Positions 52,244-61,583 of a stretch of 64,000 nucleotides of DNA are shown piece by piece. The position numbers were made by a program, and so were the translations under genes. Each line of letters begins with the position of its first letter. The stretch's first letter is position 1. Below the pieces are notes generated by a model. The model was not told where the DNA came from, ran no database searches, and saw nothing but the letters and a program-made list of their open reading frames with translations. The DNA lies in assembly GCA_963710535.1 (NCBI GenBank), contig CAVQAW010000003.1, forward strand, positions 310,001 to 374,000, given 5' to 3'. This DNA is from Pelagihabitans sp963710535. GTDB taxonomy: Bacteria; Bacteroidota; Bacteroidia; Flavobacteriales; Flavobacteriaceae.

Positions 52244-53056
52244 ATGCACGAAATTAAACAAATCAGCAGCCTCCAGAACGCCCTGGTGAAGAAAATCCTT
52301 TTGCTTCAGGAGAAATCAAGGGAAAGGAAATCGGCGCTGTTATTTGTGTTGGAAGGGATCAAGGAGCTGCAACTGGCCATCAAAGCTGGTTATTCCATTG
52401 AAACCCTATTGTTTTATGAGGGTTTGATGACCCTCGAGGGTTTACAAACACTCTTGGGTGCTACTGCCCCAAAACCCGAGCTTATAGCGGTGACCAAGGA
52501 AGTCTATGAAAAATTGGCCTACCGTGACAGTACGGGTGGCATTGTGGCCATTGGCCGTTGCAAGACCCATGACCTGGAATCTTTGGTGCTCAACAAACGG
52601 AACCCTCTGATTTTGGTCGCCGAAGCCCCTGAAAAACCCGGCAACATCGGCGCCTTGTTGCGCACAGCGGATGCGGCAGGGCTCGATGCGGTGATCATCG
52701 CCAATGGCAAGACCGATCTGTACAATCCCAATATCATCCGATCCAGTGTGGGTTGCCTGTTTACAAACAATATTGCCTTGGGCAGCACGGGCGACATCAT
52801 TTCCTATCTCAAACGCAAAGAGATAACCATCTACTGCGCGGCACTGTCCGCCTCCAAAAATTACGTCGAGGTCGATTTCAAAAAGCCTTCGGCCATCGTG
52901 GTTGGCACCGAATCGACCGGACTCTCAAATACATGGCTCGAAGCCTCCGACCAAAACATTGTTATTCCCATGCAGGGCGAAATCGATTCGATGAACGTTT
53001 CGGTCTCCGCGGCAATCCTTATCTTTGAAGCGAAAAGGCAGCGCGGATTTGCCTGA
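52244..53056 (+). CDS. TrmH/SpoU-family RNA methyltransferase
   Basis: SAM-dependent 2'-O-ribose methyltransferase of the SPOUT superfamily, probably acting on 23S rRNA (RlmB/TsnR-like). ATG at 52244 gives 270 residues; the upstream TTG would place the promoter inside the gene. An N-terminal L30e-like RNA-binding domain (about 1-95) precedes the knot domain with VAEAPEKPGNIGALLRTADAAG, VIIANGKTDLYNPNIIRSS, VVGTESTGLS and the SAM loop IPMQGEIDSMNVSVSAAIL in pieces. Confidence 0.88.
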   Translation: MHEIKQISSLQNALVKKILLLQEKSRERKSALLFVLEGIKELQLAIKAGYSIETLLFYEGLMTLEGLQTLLGATAPKPELIAVTKEVYEKLAYRDSTGGIVAIGRCKTHDLESLVLNKRNPLILVAEAPEKPGNIGALLRTADAAGLDAVIIANGKTDLYNPNIIRSSVGCLFTNNIALGSTGDIISYLKRKEITIYCAALSASKNYVEVDFKKPSAIVVGTESTGLSNTWLEASDQNIVIPMQGEIDSMNVSVSAAILIFEAKRQRGFA

Positions 53057-53126
53057 TTGCCAACCCAACAAGCATCGCCGATAGAGGTGGTCAAAACATC
53101 AAAATTTAAAATAAATACCATAGCTT

Positions 53127-54353
53127 TTGAATAACTTGTTCTATATCATCATTTTCATTCTGGTATTTCAATTTTTACTGGATACCTATCTCAACTACCT
53201 TAATTCAAAACGCTTCAAAGACCCCCTACCTATTGAACTGAGCGATGTATTTGATGCCAAGGAACATCAAAAATCTTATGACTATAAAAAAACCAACTAC
53301 CGGTTTGGCATCCTATCCTCTACCTTTTCGGTACTGCTCACCATAGGATTTCTGACGTTTGGCGGTTTTGAATGGGTAGACCAGATCATAAGGGGTATCA
53401 CCGATAACGCTACTTTCATGGCATTGCTGTTTTTTGGGACCGTAATGATCGGCTCCGATTTGTTGAGCCTACCGTTTGCCTATTATTCCACCTTTGTGAT
53501 CGAGGAAAAATTCGGCTTCAACAAAACCACCAAAAAACTGTTTTTTGTCGATAAATTAAAGGGATGGTTCATGCTGGGTGTGTTGGGCGGCGGGATCTTA
53601 ACCATGGTAATTTGGTTCTACCAATGGGCCGGAAGCCATTTCTGGATCTACGCATGGGCCTTGATATCGATCTTTACGGTATTCATGAACCTTTTTTACA
53701 GCAAATTGATCGTGCCCATTTTCAATCGGCAAACCCCTTTGGAAGAAGGCAGTTTAAAAAGCAAGATCGAGGGATATGCCAAAAAGGTAGGTTTTGAACT
53801 GAGCCAGATCTTCGTCATCGACGGCTCCAAAAGATCCACCAAGGCCAATGCCTATTTTTCGGGTTTCGGCAAGGAAAAAAGGGTGACCCTTTACGATACG
53901 CTGATCAACGATCTCGATGAAGAGGAAATTGTGGCGGTACTGGCCCATGAAGTGGGGCATTACAAACGCAAGCATATCATTTTCAATCTTGCGGCCTCGA
54001 TATTGCTCACCGGGCTCACCCTTTTCATCTTATCGCTTTTTGTCAACCACCCGGAAGTATCGATGGCCATTGGCGTCTCCCAGCCCAGTTTTCATGCGGC
54101 CTTGATCGGTTTCGGGATCCTCTATTCCCCCATATCCGAAATCACGGGACTGGTCATGAACCATTTCTCAAGAAAGTTTGAGTACCAGGCCGATGACTAC
54201 GCAAAAAATACCTATGCTGCCCTACCCCTGATCAGCTCCCTCAAGAAGCTCTCCAAAAACAATTTGAGCAACCTTACCCCCCATCCTGCCTATGTTTTCA
54301 TGCACTATTCCCATCCACCATTGATCGCAAGGATCCGGAATTTAAAGGCATAG
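53127..54353 (+). CDS. M48-family (Ste24-type) zinc metalloprotease
   Basis: Membrane CAAX-prenyl-protease-like enzyme of 408 residues with about seven hydrophobic segments. The zinc motif VLAHEVGHYKRKH (near residue 270) and the third-ligand region KFEYQADDYAKN are present, plus the Ste24-type FGFNKTTKKLFFVDKLKG loop. The start is TTG at 53127; no ATG gives the first membrane segment. In bacteria the substrates are unknown, perhaps damaged membrane proteins. Confidence 0.88.
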   Translation: MNNLFYIIIFILVFQFLLDTYLNYLNSKRFKDPLPIELSDVFDAKEHQKSYDYKKTNYRFGILSSTFSVLLTIGFLTFGGFEWVDQIIRGITDNATFMALLFFGTVMIGSDLLSLPFAYYSTFVIEEKFGFNKTTKKLFFVDKLKGWFMLGVLGGGILTMVIWFYQWAGSHFWIYAWALISIFTVFMNLFYSKLIVPIFNRQTPLEEGSLKSKIEGYAKKVGFELSQIFVIDGSKRSTKANAYFSGFGKEKRVTLYDTLINDLDEEEIVAVLAHEVGHYKRKHIIFNLAASILLTGLTLFILSLFVNHPEVSMAIGVSQPSFHAALIGFGILYSPISEITGLVMNHFSRKFEYQADDYAKNTYAALPLISSLKKLSKNNLSNLTPHPAYVFMHYSHPPLIARIRNLKA

Positions 54354-54397
54354 TTTTTGTTGTATAGTCATAGAGATTATGCTACTTTTATTTTAGT

Positions 54398-56602
54398 ATG
54401 ACACAAGCCGCACTCGAAATAGAGAACAAGGAAATCGCGAAGCAATACAAAGAACTGCTGCGCATCAGTTACCAGACCCTTTCGGTCGAGGACAAAAAAC
54501 TGATCCGCTCGGCCTTTGAGGTTGCTCTGGATGCTCACAAAGACCAGCGAAGGAAATCGGGGGAGGCCTATATTTTTCATCCCATAGCTGTGGCCAAGAT
54601 CGTCGCCTCCGAAATAGGCCTGGATGCCGTATCGATTGCTTCCGCCCTATTGCACGACGTGGTCGAGGATACCGACTATACCCTCGACGATATTGAACGC
54701 ATGTTCGGGGAAACCGTGGCCAGGATCGTGGACGGACTCACCAAGATCGCGCATCTTAAAAAAGACATGAATATCTCCCAGCAAGCGGAGAACTTCAGAA
54801 AAATGTTGCTCACCCTGCACGATGATGTTCGGGTAATCATCATCAAAATTGCCGACCGCTATCACAACATGCTCACCATGGATGCCATGCCCGAGGACAA
54901 GCAAGTTCAGATGGCATCGGAAACCCTGTACATCTATGCTCCTCTGGCACACAGAATAGGGCTTTACAATATCAAGACCGAGCTGGAAGACCTCAGTTTG
55001 AAGTATACCGAACCAGAGGTATACAATGATATTCAGGGCAAAATCGAAGAATCGAAGGAAGAACAGCAAGCCTATATCGATGCCTTTAAAAAGGTCATCG
55101 AAAATTCTCTTGACGAGGAAAAACTCAATTATGTCATCAAGGGCAGGATGAAGTCGATCTTTTCGATGCGTAGGAAAATGAAGGCCCAGAATGTCACCTT
55201 CGATGAGATTTACGACAAATTCGCCATCAGGATCATCTACAAATCGGATAAACAGAACGAGAAATTTTTGGCCTGGAAGATTTATTCGATAGTCACGGAT
55301 CATTTTACACCCAACCCGGTGCGATTGCGCGATTGGATATCCTCTCCGAAATCGACGGGCTATGAAGCCTTGCACATCACCGTCATGGGACCCAAAGGGA
55401 AATGGGTGGAGGTACAGATACGCAGTGAGCGCATGCACGAAATTGCGGAAAAGGGCTATGCAGCACATTTTAAGTACAAACACGGCGAACAGAAAGAACA
55501 GGGGATAGAGATATGGCTCAATAGGCTACAGGAAGCCCTTGAGAATGCCACGACCAATGCGGTCGATTTTGTGGAGGAATTCAAACTCAACCTCTATGCC
55601 AAGGAAATTTTTGTGTTCACCCCCAAAGGAGAGCTAAAATCACTGCCCAAAGGGGCTACCCCCTTGGATTTTGCCTTCAACATCCATACCGAGGTGGGCA
55701 TTCGCACCCGGGGCGCCAAAGTAAACGGCAAATTGGTGCCGCTGAGCACTACCTTGAACAGCGGCGATCAAGTGGAAATCATCACTTCCGATCAGGCAAA
55801 ACCCAACCAGAACTGGTTGGATTATGCCACCACGGCAAGGGCGCGCTCGAAAATCAAATCCTCCCTTCGGGAAGAGCAGAAGGCAGTGGCCATCGAGGGC
55901 AAGGAAATCTTGAGGAGAAAGCTCAAGTCACAAAAAATCATCCTGAACGAAGATACCATCAACAAGATGGTGGTTTTCTTCAAACTCAAGACCAGTCTTG
56001 ACCTGTTCTATAGGGTAGGTATCGGGTCGATCGACAACCAAAAAATCAAGGATTTTGCATCTTCCTATAGCAATGCCTTTATCAGCTTCTTTAAAAATAA
56101 AATCAGGAAAAGCCCGGTCCCAGAGGATATTGACAAAGACGAAATCACCACCAAATACGATATGTTGGTATTTGGCAAGGAGGAGGAAAAACTCGAGTAC
56201 AAATTATCACAGTGCTGCAATCCGATACCGGGGGACGATGTTTTCGGTTTCGTTAGCGTTACCGAAGGCATCAAGGTGCATTCGAAAAACTGTCCGAATG
56301 CCATCTCCTTACAGAGCAATTATGCCTACCGCATTATCAGTGCAAAGTGGATCGATTCGTCCCAAAAAGAATTCCAATCCGAGATCAAACTCACGGGCAT
56401 CGATAACCTGGGCCTCGTCAGCGAAATCACCGAAGTAATTTCCGACAACATGCACGTGAACATGCGCAATCTGAACTTTAGCACAGACGGGGGCACCTTT
56501 ACGGGAAGGATAACTGTGGTGGTCAAAAACAACAGCATCCTCAAAAAATTGATCACCAACCTGAAGCAAATCGATGGCATCGATAAAGTGACCCGCATTT
56601 AG
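54398..56602 (+). CDS. RelA/SpoT-family (p)ppGpp synthetase/hydrolase
   Basis: Long bifunctional Rel enzyme of 734 residues controlling the stringent response. Order: HD hydrolase domain (FHPIAVAKIVASEIG, SALLHDVVEDTDYT, IKIADRYHNM), synthetase domain (GRMKSIFSMRRKMK, YDKFAIRIIY, SPKSTGYEALHITV), TGS domain (IFVFTPKGELKSLPKGATPLDFAF in pieces), helical and zinc-finger region (LSQCCNPIPGDDVFGFV, HSKNCPNA) and a C-terminal ACT domain. Both active sites look intact. fur and purA follow on the same strand. Confidence 0.93.
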   Translation: MTQAALEIENKEIAKQYKELLRISYQTLSVEDKKLIRSAFEVALDAHKDQRRKSGEAYIFHPIAVAKIVASEIGLDAVSIASALLHDVVEDTDYTLDDIERMFGETVARIVDGLTKIAHLKKDMNISQQAENFRKMLLTLHDDVRVIIIKIADRYHNMLTMDAMPEDKQVQMASETLYIYAPLAHRIGLYNIKTELEDLSLKYTEPEVYNDIQGKIEESKEEQQAYIDAFKKVIENSLDEEKLNYVIKGRMKSIFSMRRKMKAQNVTFDEIYDKFAIRIIYKSDKQNEKFLAWKIYSIVTDHFTPNPVRLRDWISSPKSTGYEALHITVMGPKGKWVEVQIRSERMHEIAEKGYAAHFKYKHGEQKEQGIEIWLNRLQEALENATTNAVDFVEEFKLNLYAKEIFVFTPKGELKSLPKGATPLDFAFNIHTEVGIRTRGAKVNGKLVPLSTTLNSGDQVEIITSDQAKPNQNWLDYATTARARSKIKSSLREEQKAVAIEGKEILRRKLKSQKIILNEDTINKMVVFFKLKTSLDLFYRVGIGSIDNQKIKDFASSYSNAFISFFKNKIRKSPVPEDIDKDEITTKYDMLVFGKEEEKLEYKLSQCCNPIPGDDVFGFVSVTEGIKVHSKNCPNAISLQSNYAYRIISAKWIDSSQKEFQSEIKLTGIDNLGLVSEITEVISDNMHVNMRNLNFSTDGGTFTGRITVVVKNNSILKKLITNLKQIDGIDKVTRI

Positions 56603-56608
56603 ATCGGT

Positions 56609-56642
56609 TTGGAATTGGAATGAAAATTTAACTGTACATTTG
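56609..56642 (+). promoter_or_regulatory. promoter of the fur-family gene
   Basis: TACATTTG at 56635-56642 with two candidate TTG elements, at 56609 (23-base spacer) and 56615 (17-base spacer), both within the consensus TTG-N17-23-TAnnTTTG. This favours ATG 56668 over 56650 as the start, since a transcript starting near 56647 would leave almost no leader for the latter. Confidence 0.6.
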
Positions 56643-56667
56643 CGAATTGATGCAGGGAAAACCACTT

Positions 56668-57126
56668 ATGGCACTCAACAAAAATCAGGAAATAGTCAAG
56701 AACGTATTCACCGCTTTTTTGGAGGATAACGGACATCGAAAAACGCCCGAACGTTACGCCATTCTCCAAGAAATTTATGACAGTGAGGAGCATTTCGACA
56801 TCGAATCACTGTATATCAATATGAAGAACAAAAACTATAGGGTGAGCCGGGCCACGCTGTACAATACAATTGAATTGTTGTTGGAGTGCAAATTGGTACG
56901 CAAGCACCAATTCGGCAAAAATCAGGCACAATATGAGAAGTCCTATTTCGACAGGCAGCACGACCATGTTATTCTTACCGATACCGGGGAAGTGATGGAA
57001 TTTTGCGATCCCCGTATCCAATCGATCAAAAAAACCATCGAGGAGGTGTTCGATATCAAGATCAGCAACCACTCGCTCTATTTTTATGGCACCCGCAACA
57101 AAGAAGAAGAAAAAACGCAACACTAA
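56668..57126 (+). CDS. Fur-family metalloregulator
   Basis: 152-residue transcription factor: N-terminal winged helix (GHRKTPERYAILQEIYDSEEHFD, YRVSRATLYNTIELLLECKLV) and a C-terminal dimerisation domain with QHDHVILTDTGEVMEFCDP. The regulatory His-x-His site is kept, but the structural Cys-x-x-Cys pairs of classical Fur are absent, leaving a single Cys in the second domain. This could be iron, zinc or peroxide sensing. Start choice rests on the promoter. purA follows after 20 bp. Confidence 0.88.
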   Translation: MALNKNQEIVKNVFTAFLEDNGHRKTPERYAILQEIYDSEEHFDIESLYINMKNKNYRVSRATLYNTIELLLECKLVRKHQFGKNQAQYEKSYFDRQHDHVILTDTGEVMEFCDPRIQSIKKTIEEVFDIKISNHSLYFYGTRNKEEEKTQH

Positions 57127-57146
57127 CCGATAAGCAGCAATTTACA

Positions 57147-58418
57147 ATGGCGGTAGATTTACTACTAGGATTACAATGGGGAGACGAAGGAAAAGGAAAA
57201 ATCGTTGACGTACTGACCGATAATTACGATATCATTGCCCGATTCCAAGGGGGGCCGAACGCAGGACATACCCTAGAATTCGATGGCATCAAACACGTGT
57301 TGCATACCATACCATCGGGCATATTTCACAAGAACGCCATCAATATCGTCGGGAACGGGGTGGTGATCGATCCCGTAATCTTTAAAAAGGAAATCAACAA
57401 TCTACAGAAATTCAAAATCGATTTTAAGCGTACCCTCCTGATTTCCAGAAAAGCACATTTGATTCTGCCCACACATCGTTTGTTGGACGCCGCCTCCGAG
57501 GCTTCGAAGGGAAAGGCGAAGATCGGGTCGACCTTAAAAGGTATAGGGCCCACCTATATGGATAAGACCGGACGGAACGGCATGCGGGTCGGTGATCTGG
57601 AACTCGACCATTGGCAGGATAAATACCGGGCACTGGCTGACAAGCACGAATCGATGATCGACTTTTACGATGTGGACCTGCAATACGATTTGGGCGAACT
57701 CGAGGCAGATTTCTTCAGTGCGGTCGAAGATCTTAAAAAACTCACCTTTATCGACAGTGAGGAATATCTTTATCAAGCCCAAAAAGCGGGCAAAAAAATA
57801 TTGGCGGAAGGGGCCCAAGGATCGATGCTCGACATCGACTTCGGCACCTATCCGTATGTGACCTCGAGCAATACCACCGCTGCAGGTGCCTGTACCGGAC
57901 TTGGGGTTGCCCCAACCCAGATTGGGAAGGTTTTCGGCATCTTTAAAGCCTATGCCACAAGGGTGGGCAGTGGCCCCTTTCCAACCGAACTTTTTGATGA
58001 GGATGGGGCGACCATGGGCCGTGTCGGTAATGAATTCGGGGCCACCACCGGGAGGCCCCGCCGCTGCGGCTGGCTTGATCTTGTTGCCTTGAAATATGCC
58101 GTGCAGATCAATGGGGTCACCTCCCTGATGATGATGAAGGGCGATGTGCTCAGCGGGTTTAAAAAATTGAAAGTTTGTACCGCCTACAAGTACAAAGGAG
58201 AAACCATTACACACCTTCCCTTTAATATCGAGCCTGAAAACGTGACCCCCGTTTATACCGAAATGGATGGCTGGGCAAAAGACCTGACCAAGATGTCCTC
58301 GACTGCGGAATTTCCAAAAACCCTTCAGGCTTATATCGATTTTCTTGAAAAAGAACTTCAAGTTCCGATACAGATCGTTTCGGTAGGCCCTGACCGCACG
58401 CAGACCATCCATCGATAG
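57147..58418 (+). CDS. purA: adenylosuccinate synthetase
   Basis: GTP-dependent first step from IMP to AMP. ATG at 57147 gives 423 residues; GLQWGDEGKGKIVDVLT at residues 8-24 is the GTP-binding start. Further motifs: GGPNAGHT, NIVGNGVVIDP, KGIGPTYMDKTGR, EGAQGSMLDIDFGTYPYVTSS in parts, VGSGPFPTEL and GRPRRCGWLD. The Fur-family gene precedes it by 20 bp, an order often kept in flavobacteria. Confidence 0.95.
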   Translation: MAVDLLLGLQWGDEGKGKIVDVLTDNYDIIARFQGGPNAGHTLEFDGIKHVLHTIPSGIFHKNAINIVGNGVVIDPVIFKKEINNLQKFKIDFKRTLLISRKAHLILPTHRLLDAASEASKGKAKIGSTLKGIGPTYMDKTGRNGMRVGDLELDHWQDKYRALADKHESMIDFYDVDLQYDLGELEADFFSAVEDLKKLTFIDSEEYLYQAQKAGKKILAEGAQGSMLDIDFGTYPYVTSSNTTAAGACTGLGVAPTQIGKVFGIFKAYATRVGSGPFPTELFDEDGATMGRVGNEFGATTGRPRRCGWLDLVALKYAVQINGVTSLMMMKGDVLSGFKKLKVCTAYKYKGETITHLPFNIEPENVTPVYTEMDGWAKDLTKMSSTAEFPKTLQAYIDFLEKELQVPIQIVSVGPDRTQTIHR

Positions 58419-58729
58419 GGCTTCGGTGAACTCGCTGCATTTGCTTCGACAAGAATTGTCCACCGCCGAAAATTTCAAATTTTTCTTGAAATCGGTAGGC
58501 CGTTCTTCCCTCTGAAGCTGAACCCTTTCTTATTTCCATTCCGTTTTTGAACCCATAAAAACAGCGGTACAACCAAAGCGAACATGATTCGTGTTTGCAT
58601 ATTTTTCCTATCTTACCGTGTATATAAAACCGTAATCCCGATCATTTGGCCAACAGCAAAGTGCGGATTGACGCATCTGTCATGTTTTGGTCTGTTGGAG
58701 GAAAGGAATTGCACCTTAATATTGTTCGA
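58419..58729. other. 311-bp intergenic region, no gene supported
   Basis: Between purA and the GH109-like gene. A 49-codon frame runs from ATG 58584 to a TGA overlapping the next start, but its product (many Cys, Trp and Ile, no domain) is not convincing. A TAATATTG-like sequence just before 58730 may be a weak -7 element. No hairpin terminator or repeat was seen. Confidence 0.5.
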
Positions 58730-60127
58730 ATGAAAAATATAGACCGGAGAAACTTTATCCGAAAAACCACGCTGGCCACTGCCGCAATCGGCATGGGACC
58801 CGTTGTCGCGCAAGCTGCCAGTGCCCCAATGTCACGGCCGATCACCCAACAATACATGGGCGGATACGCCGCGCCAAAACTGGAAACGATCAGAGCAGCC
58901 TTCATAGGCGTCGGCTCAAGGGGAGGCGGTCACCTCAAATTTTTTGGCAGCTTGCCCGGTACCGAAATCGTTGCCATCAGCGACCTTTATGAAGACAATG
59001 TCAAAAAATGGGAAAAGGTTGCCACTGAAATCGGGGCAGATCGGCGCCATAAAAAAATAGCCCTTTACCATGGGGATGAGCATCGATGGAAAGCCATGCT
59101 GGAAGAGGTAAAGCCAGATGTGGTCTTTATTGCCACCAATTGGAAAAACCATGCGCCGATGGCGATCGAAACCATGAAAAAAGGGGCACATGCCCTTGTG
59201 GAGGTGCCCATTGCCGTTACTCTGGAAGAAATGTGGGCCATTATAGATGCCTCGGAGGTAACCCGCAAGCATTGTATGATGATGGAAAACGTAAACTATG
59301 ACCGTGACGAATTGATGTTTTTGAACATGGTACGCCAAGGGGTCATAGGGGATTTGTTACATGGGGAGGCCGCCTATATCCATGAGCTGAGGGGGCAAAT
59401 GGACGATCAGGAGCGGGGTACGGGCTCTTGGCGAACCTATCATTATGCCCAAAGAAATGGAAATCTTTATCCTACCCATGGGCTCGGGCCGGTGGCCCAA
59501 TATATGAACCTGGCCCGAAAGGATGATAATTTCGGCAGTATCGTTTCATTTTCCACGCCCGCTCTGGGCAGAAAAGCATACGCTGAAAAAAACTATCCAT
59601 CGGATCACAAGTGGAACCAGCTTCAATATAAGGGCGGAGATCTCAATACATCGATCATCAAAACGGTTTTGGGCCGTACCATCATGGTACAATGGGATGA
59701 AACCAGTCCGAGGCCCTATACCCGTCTCAACCTAATTCAGGGCACCAAAGGCATTCTAGCCGGGTTTCCCACAAGGGTTGCCCTTGAAGGCGGGGTTAAA
59801 GGGGTGACCGAAGACCATCATAGCTGGGTACAGGGGGAACAGTTGGCAGTGCTTTATGAAAAATACGACCATCCCCTTTATAAACGGCTCAATGAAAAAA
59901 CCAAGGAAAGCGGCCATGGCGGAATGGACGGGATGATGATGTACAGAATCGTGGAATGTTTGCAAAATGGCCAGCCTCTAGATCAGAATGTATATGAAGG
60001 CTGCTATTGGAGCGCCGTGGCGCCCTTGAGCGAAAAATCGGTGGCCGCTGGCGGTGCACCCCAGGCATTTCCAGATTTCACAAGGGGCAATTGGCAAGAA
60101 ACCAAGCCGTTGGGAATCATTGCCTGA
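58730..60127 (+). CDS. GH109-like Gfo/Idh/MocA oxidoreductase, Tat-exported
   Basis: 465 residues. The N-terminus has a twin-arginine signal (DRRNFIRKTTLATAAIGMG), then a Rossmann domain (RAAFIGVGSRGGGHLKFF) and the C-terminal Gfo/Idh/MocA domain. The late segment GMDGMMMYRIVECLQNGQPL and the QNVYEGCYWSAVAPLSE piece are typical of GH109 (NAD-dependent alpha-N-acetylgalactosaminidase-like). ATG at 58730 is chosen as it begins the signal. The substrate could be another glycan. It is the first of three exported sugar-handling proteins. Confidence 0.85.
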   Translation: MKNIDRRNFIRKTTLATAAIGMGPVVAQAASAPMSRPITQQYMGGYAAPKLETIRAAFIGVGSRGGGHLKFFGSLPGTEIVAISDLYEDNVKKWEKVATEIGADRRHKKIALYHGDEHRWKAMLEEVKPDVVFIATNWKNHAPMAIETMKKGAHALVEVPIAVTLEEMWAIIDASEVTRKHCMMMENVNYDRDELMFLNMVRQGVIGDLLHGEAAYIHELRGQMDDQERGTGSWRTYHYAQRNGNLYPTHGLGPVAQYMNLARKDDNFGSIVSFSTPALGRKAYAEKNYPSDHKWNQLQYKGGDLNTSIIKTVLGRTIMVQWDETSPRPYTRLNLIQGTKGILAGFPTRVALEGGVKGVTEDHHSWVQGEQLAVLYEKYDHPLYKRLNEKTKESGHGGMDGMMMYRIVECLQNGQPLDQNVYEGCYWSAVAPLSEKSVAAGGAPQAFPDFTRGNWQETKPLGIIA

Positions 60128-60248
60128 CCGGGGTTGAAATCAAGATTAAAGTATTGAATCGGGAATCAGGGCCATGGCGATAAGGTACCGTTCAGGAACA
60201 TACGAGGAAAAGCAATATAAACAATAACCCTATTTTATTCCAGCCATC

Positions 60249-61535
60249 ATGAAACCAAAAAATCAGAACCGTAGGGAATTCGTACAAAAAAGTGGTCTTG
60301 GCCTTCTTGGACTCACCTTATTGCCCAATCTCTACGGCAAGGTAGCCCCCAGCGACCGTCTTCGAATTGCCCATATCGGGGTTGGGGGCATGGGGAACAA
60401 CCATATGAAATGGTTTTCGGCCCTGCCGGAAGTGGAAGTGGTGGCGCTCTGCGATTTGGATGAACTTCACTTGGGCAGCAGCCTTAAGGCCATGGAAACC
60501 CTACAGCCCGGAAAAAAAGTGGAGGGTTACAAAGATTTTCGCAGCATTCTCGACCGCAATGATATCGATGCCATCACCTGTGCCACCCCGGATCATTGGC
60601 ACGCCCAAATCGCGGCCCTCGCTTTTCAGGCCGGCAAGGATGTTTATGGCGAAAAACCGCTATCGTTTGACGTGAAGGAAGGGCAGATGATGCTCCGGAA
60701 CCTGGAGAAACACAATCGTATTTTTCAATTGGGAACCCAGATCCATGCCACCGATAATTACCACAGGGTCATCGAACTGTTACAATCCGGGATGATCGGC
60801 AAGGTGCATACGGTTCGGCTCTGGAAGACCGGTACCCCTCCCGATCTGGGAAATCCCAAAGTTCAGCCCGTGCCCAAAACACTTGATTGGGATATGTGGT
60901 TGGGAACGGCGCCTTTTGTCGATTACATTCCTGAAAAATGCCATATCAACTACCGCTATTTTCTGGATTATTCCGGAGGCATCTTCGCGGATTTTTGGTG
61001 CCATATCGCTGATGTGGCTTTCTGGGCGCTTCAGCCCAAAGGCCTTAAAACGGTGGTCGCTCGTGGTGAAAAGGCCGATGGCATCGCCGATACGCCCAAA
61101 TGGATCGAGGTCGATTATGAGTTCGAAGATCTTAAAATTTACTGGACCACCGACCCGCCCAAGGTTCCCGGGGCGGCGGAACGTGGCATTGGTGCCTATT
61201 TTGAAGGGGACAGGGGCACCCTGATCTGTGACTACGAAACCAGGTCGATCACCATCAACGGGGAAACGCTGAACGATATTGAGGAGGTGCCCAGGACCAT
61301 CGTAAGGTCACCCGGACACCAGCAGAACTTTGTGGACAGTGTCAAATCGCGCAAGCCAGCCGAATCGAACCTGCAGTACGCAAGAACGATGACCTTGCCC
61401 ATGCACTTGGGCCTGATCTCATGGCGATTGGGCAGAAAATTGGATTGGGACCCGATCAAAGAAAAATTTATCGGAGATGCGGAAGCCAACAAAATGCTGT
61501 CCCGAAAACCGCGAAAAACATGGAAATTGGTATAG
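60249..61535 (+). CDS. Gfo/Idh/MocA oxidoreductase, Tat-exported
   Basis: 428 residues with a twin-arginine signal (NRREFVQKSGLGLLGLTLL), a Rossmann NAD(P) site (IAHIGVGGMGNNHM), the GEKPLSFDVKEGQMM catalytic-lysine region (Lys in EKP) and a C-terminal substrate domain with YRYFLDYSGGIFADFWCHIADVAFWAL in pieces. Periplasmic members of this type oxidise or epimerise sugars with tightly bound cofactor. It lies between a GH109-like gene and a TIM-barrel isomerase, which suggests a common glycan-modifying route. Confidence 0.87.
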   Translation: MKPKNQNRREFVQKSGLGLLGLTLLPNLYGKVAPSDRLRIAHIGVGGMGNNHMKWFSALPEVEVVALCDLDELHLGSSLKAMETLQPGKKVEGYKDFRSILDRNDIDAITCATPDHWHAQIAALAFQAGKDVYGEKPLSFDVKEGQMMLRNLEKHNRIFQLGTQIHATDNYHRVIELLQSGMIGKVHTVRLWKTGTPPDLGNPKVQPVPKTLDWDMWLGTAPFVDYIPEKCHINYRYFLDYSGGIFADFWCHIADVAFWALQPKGLKTVVARGEKADGIADTPKWIEVDYEFEDLKIYWTTDPPKVPGAAERGIGAYFEGDRGTLICDYETRSITINGETLNDIEEVPRTIVRSPGHQQNFVDSVKSRKPAESNLQYARTMTLPMHLGLISWRLGRKLDWDPIKEKFIGDAEANKMLSRKPRKTWKLV

Positions 61536-61583
61536 GACAAAAAGGAAACTATAAAAGGTAATTGCTCCAAAAAAAAGCACTCT

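Noticed and set aside
56449..56464. parS-like palindrome around CACGTG
   Set aside because: Only the core and one arm agree with the known parS consensus, and it lies within the coding sequence of the RelA/SpoT gene.
57534..58478. Long open frame antisense to purA
   Set aside because: purA motifs are fully conserved on the plus strand; the antisense frame shows no protein-like features.
58584..58733. 49-codon frame before the GH109-like gene
   Set aside because: No signal peptide, domain or convincing promoter; unusual amino-acid composition for a real small protein.
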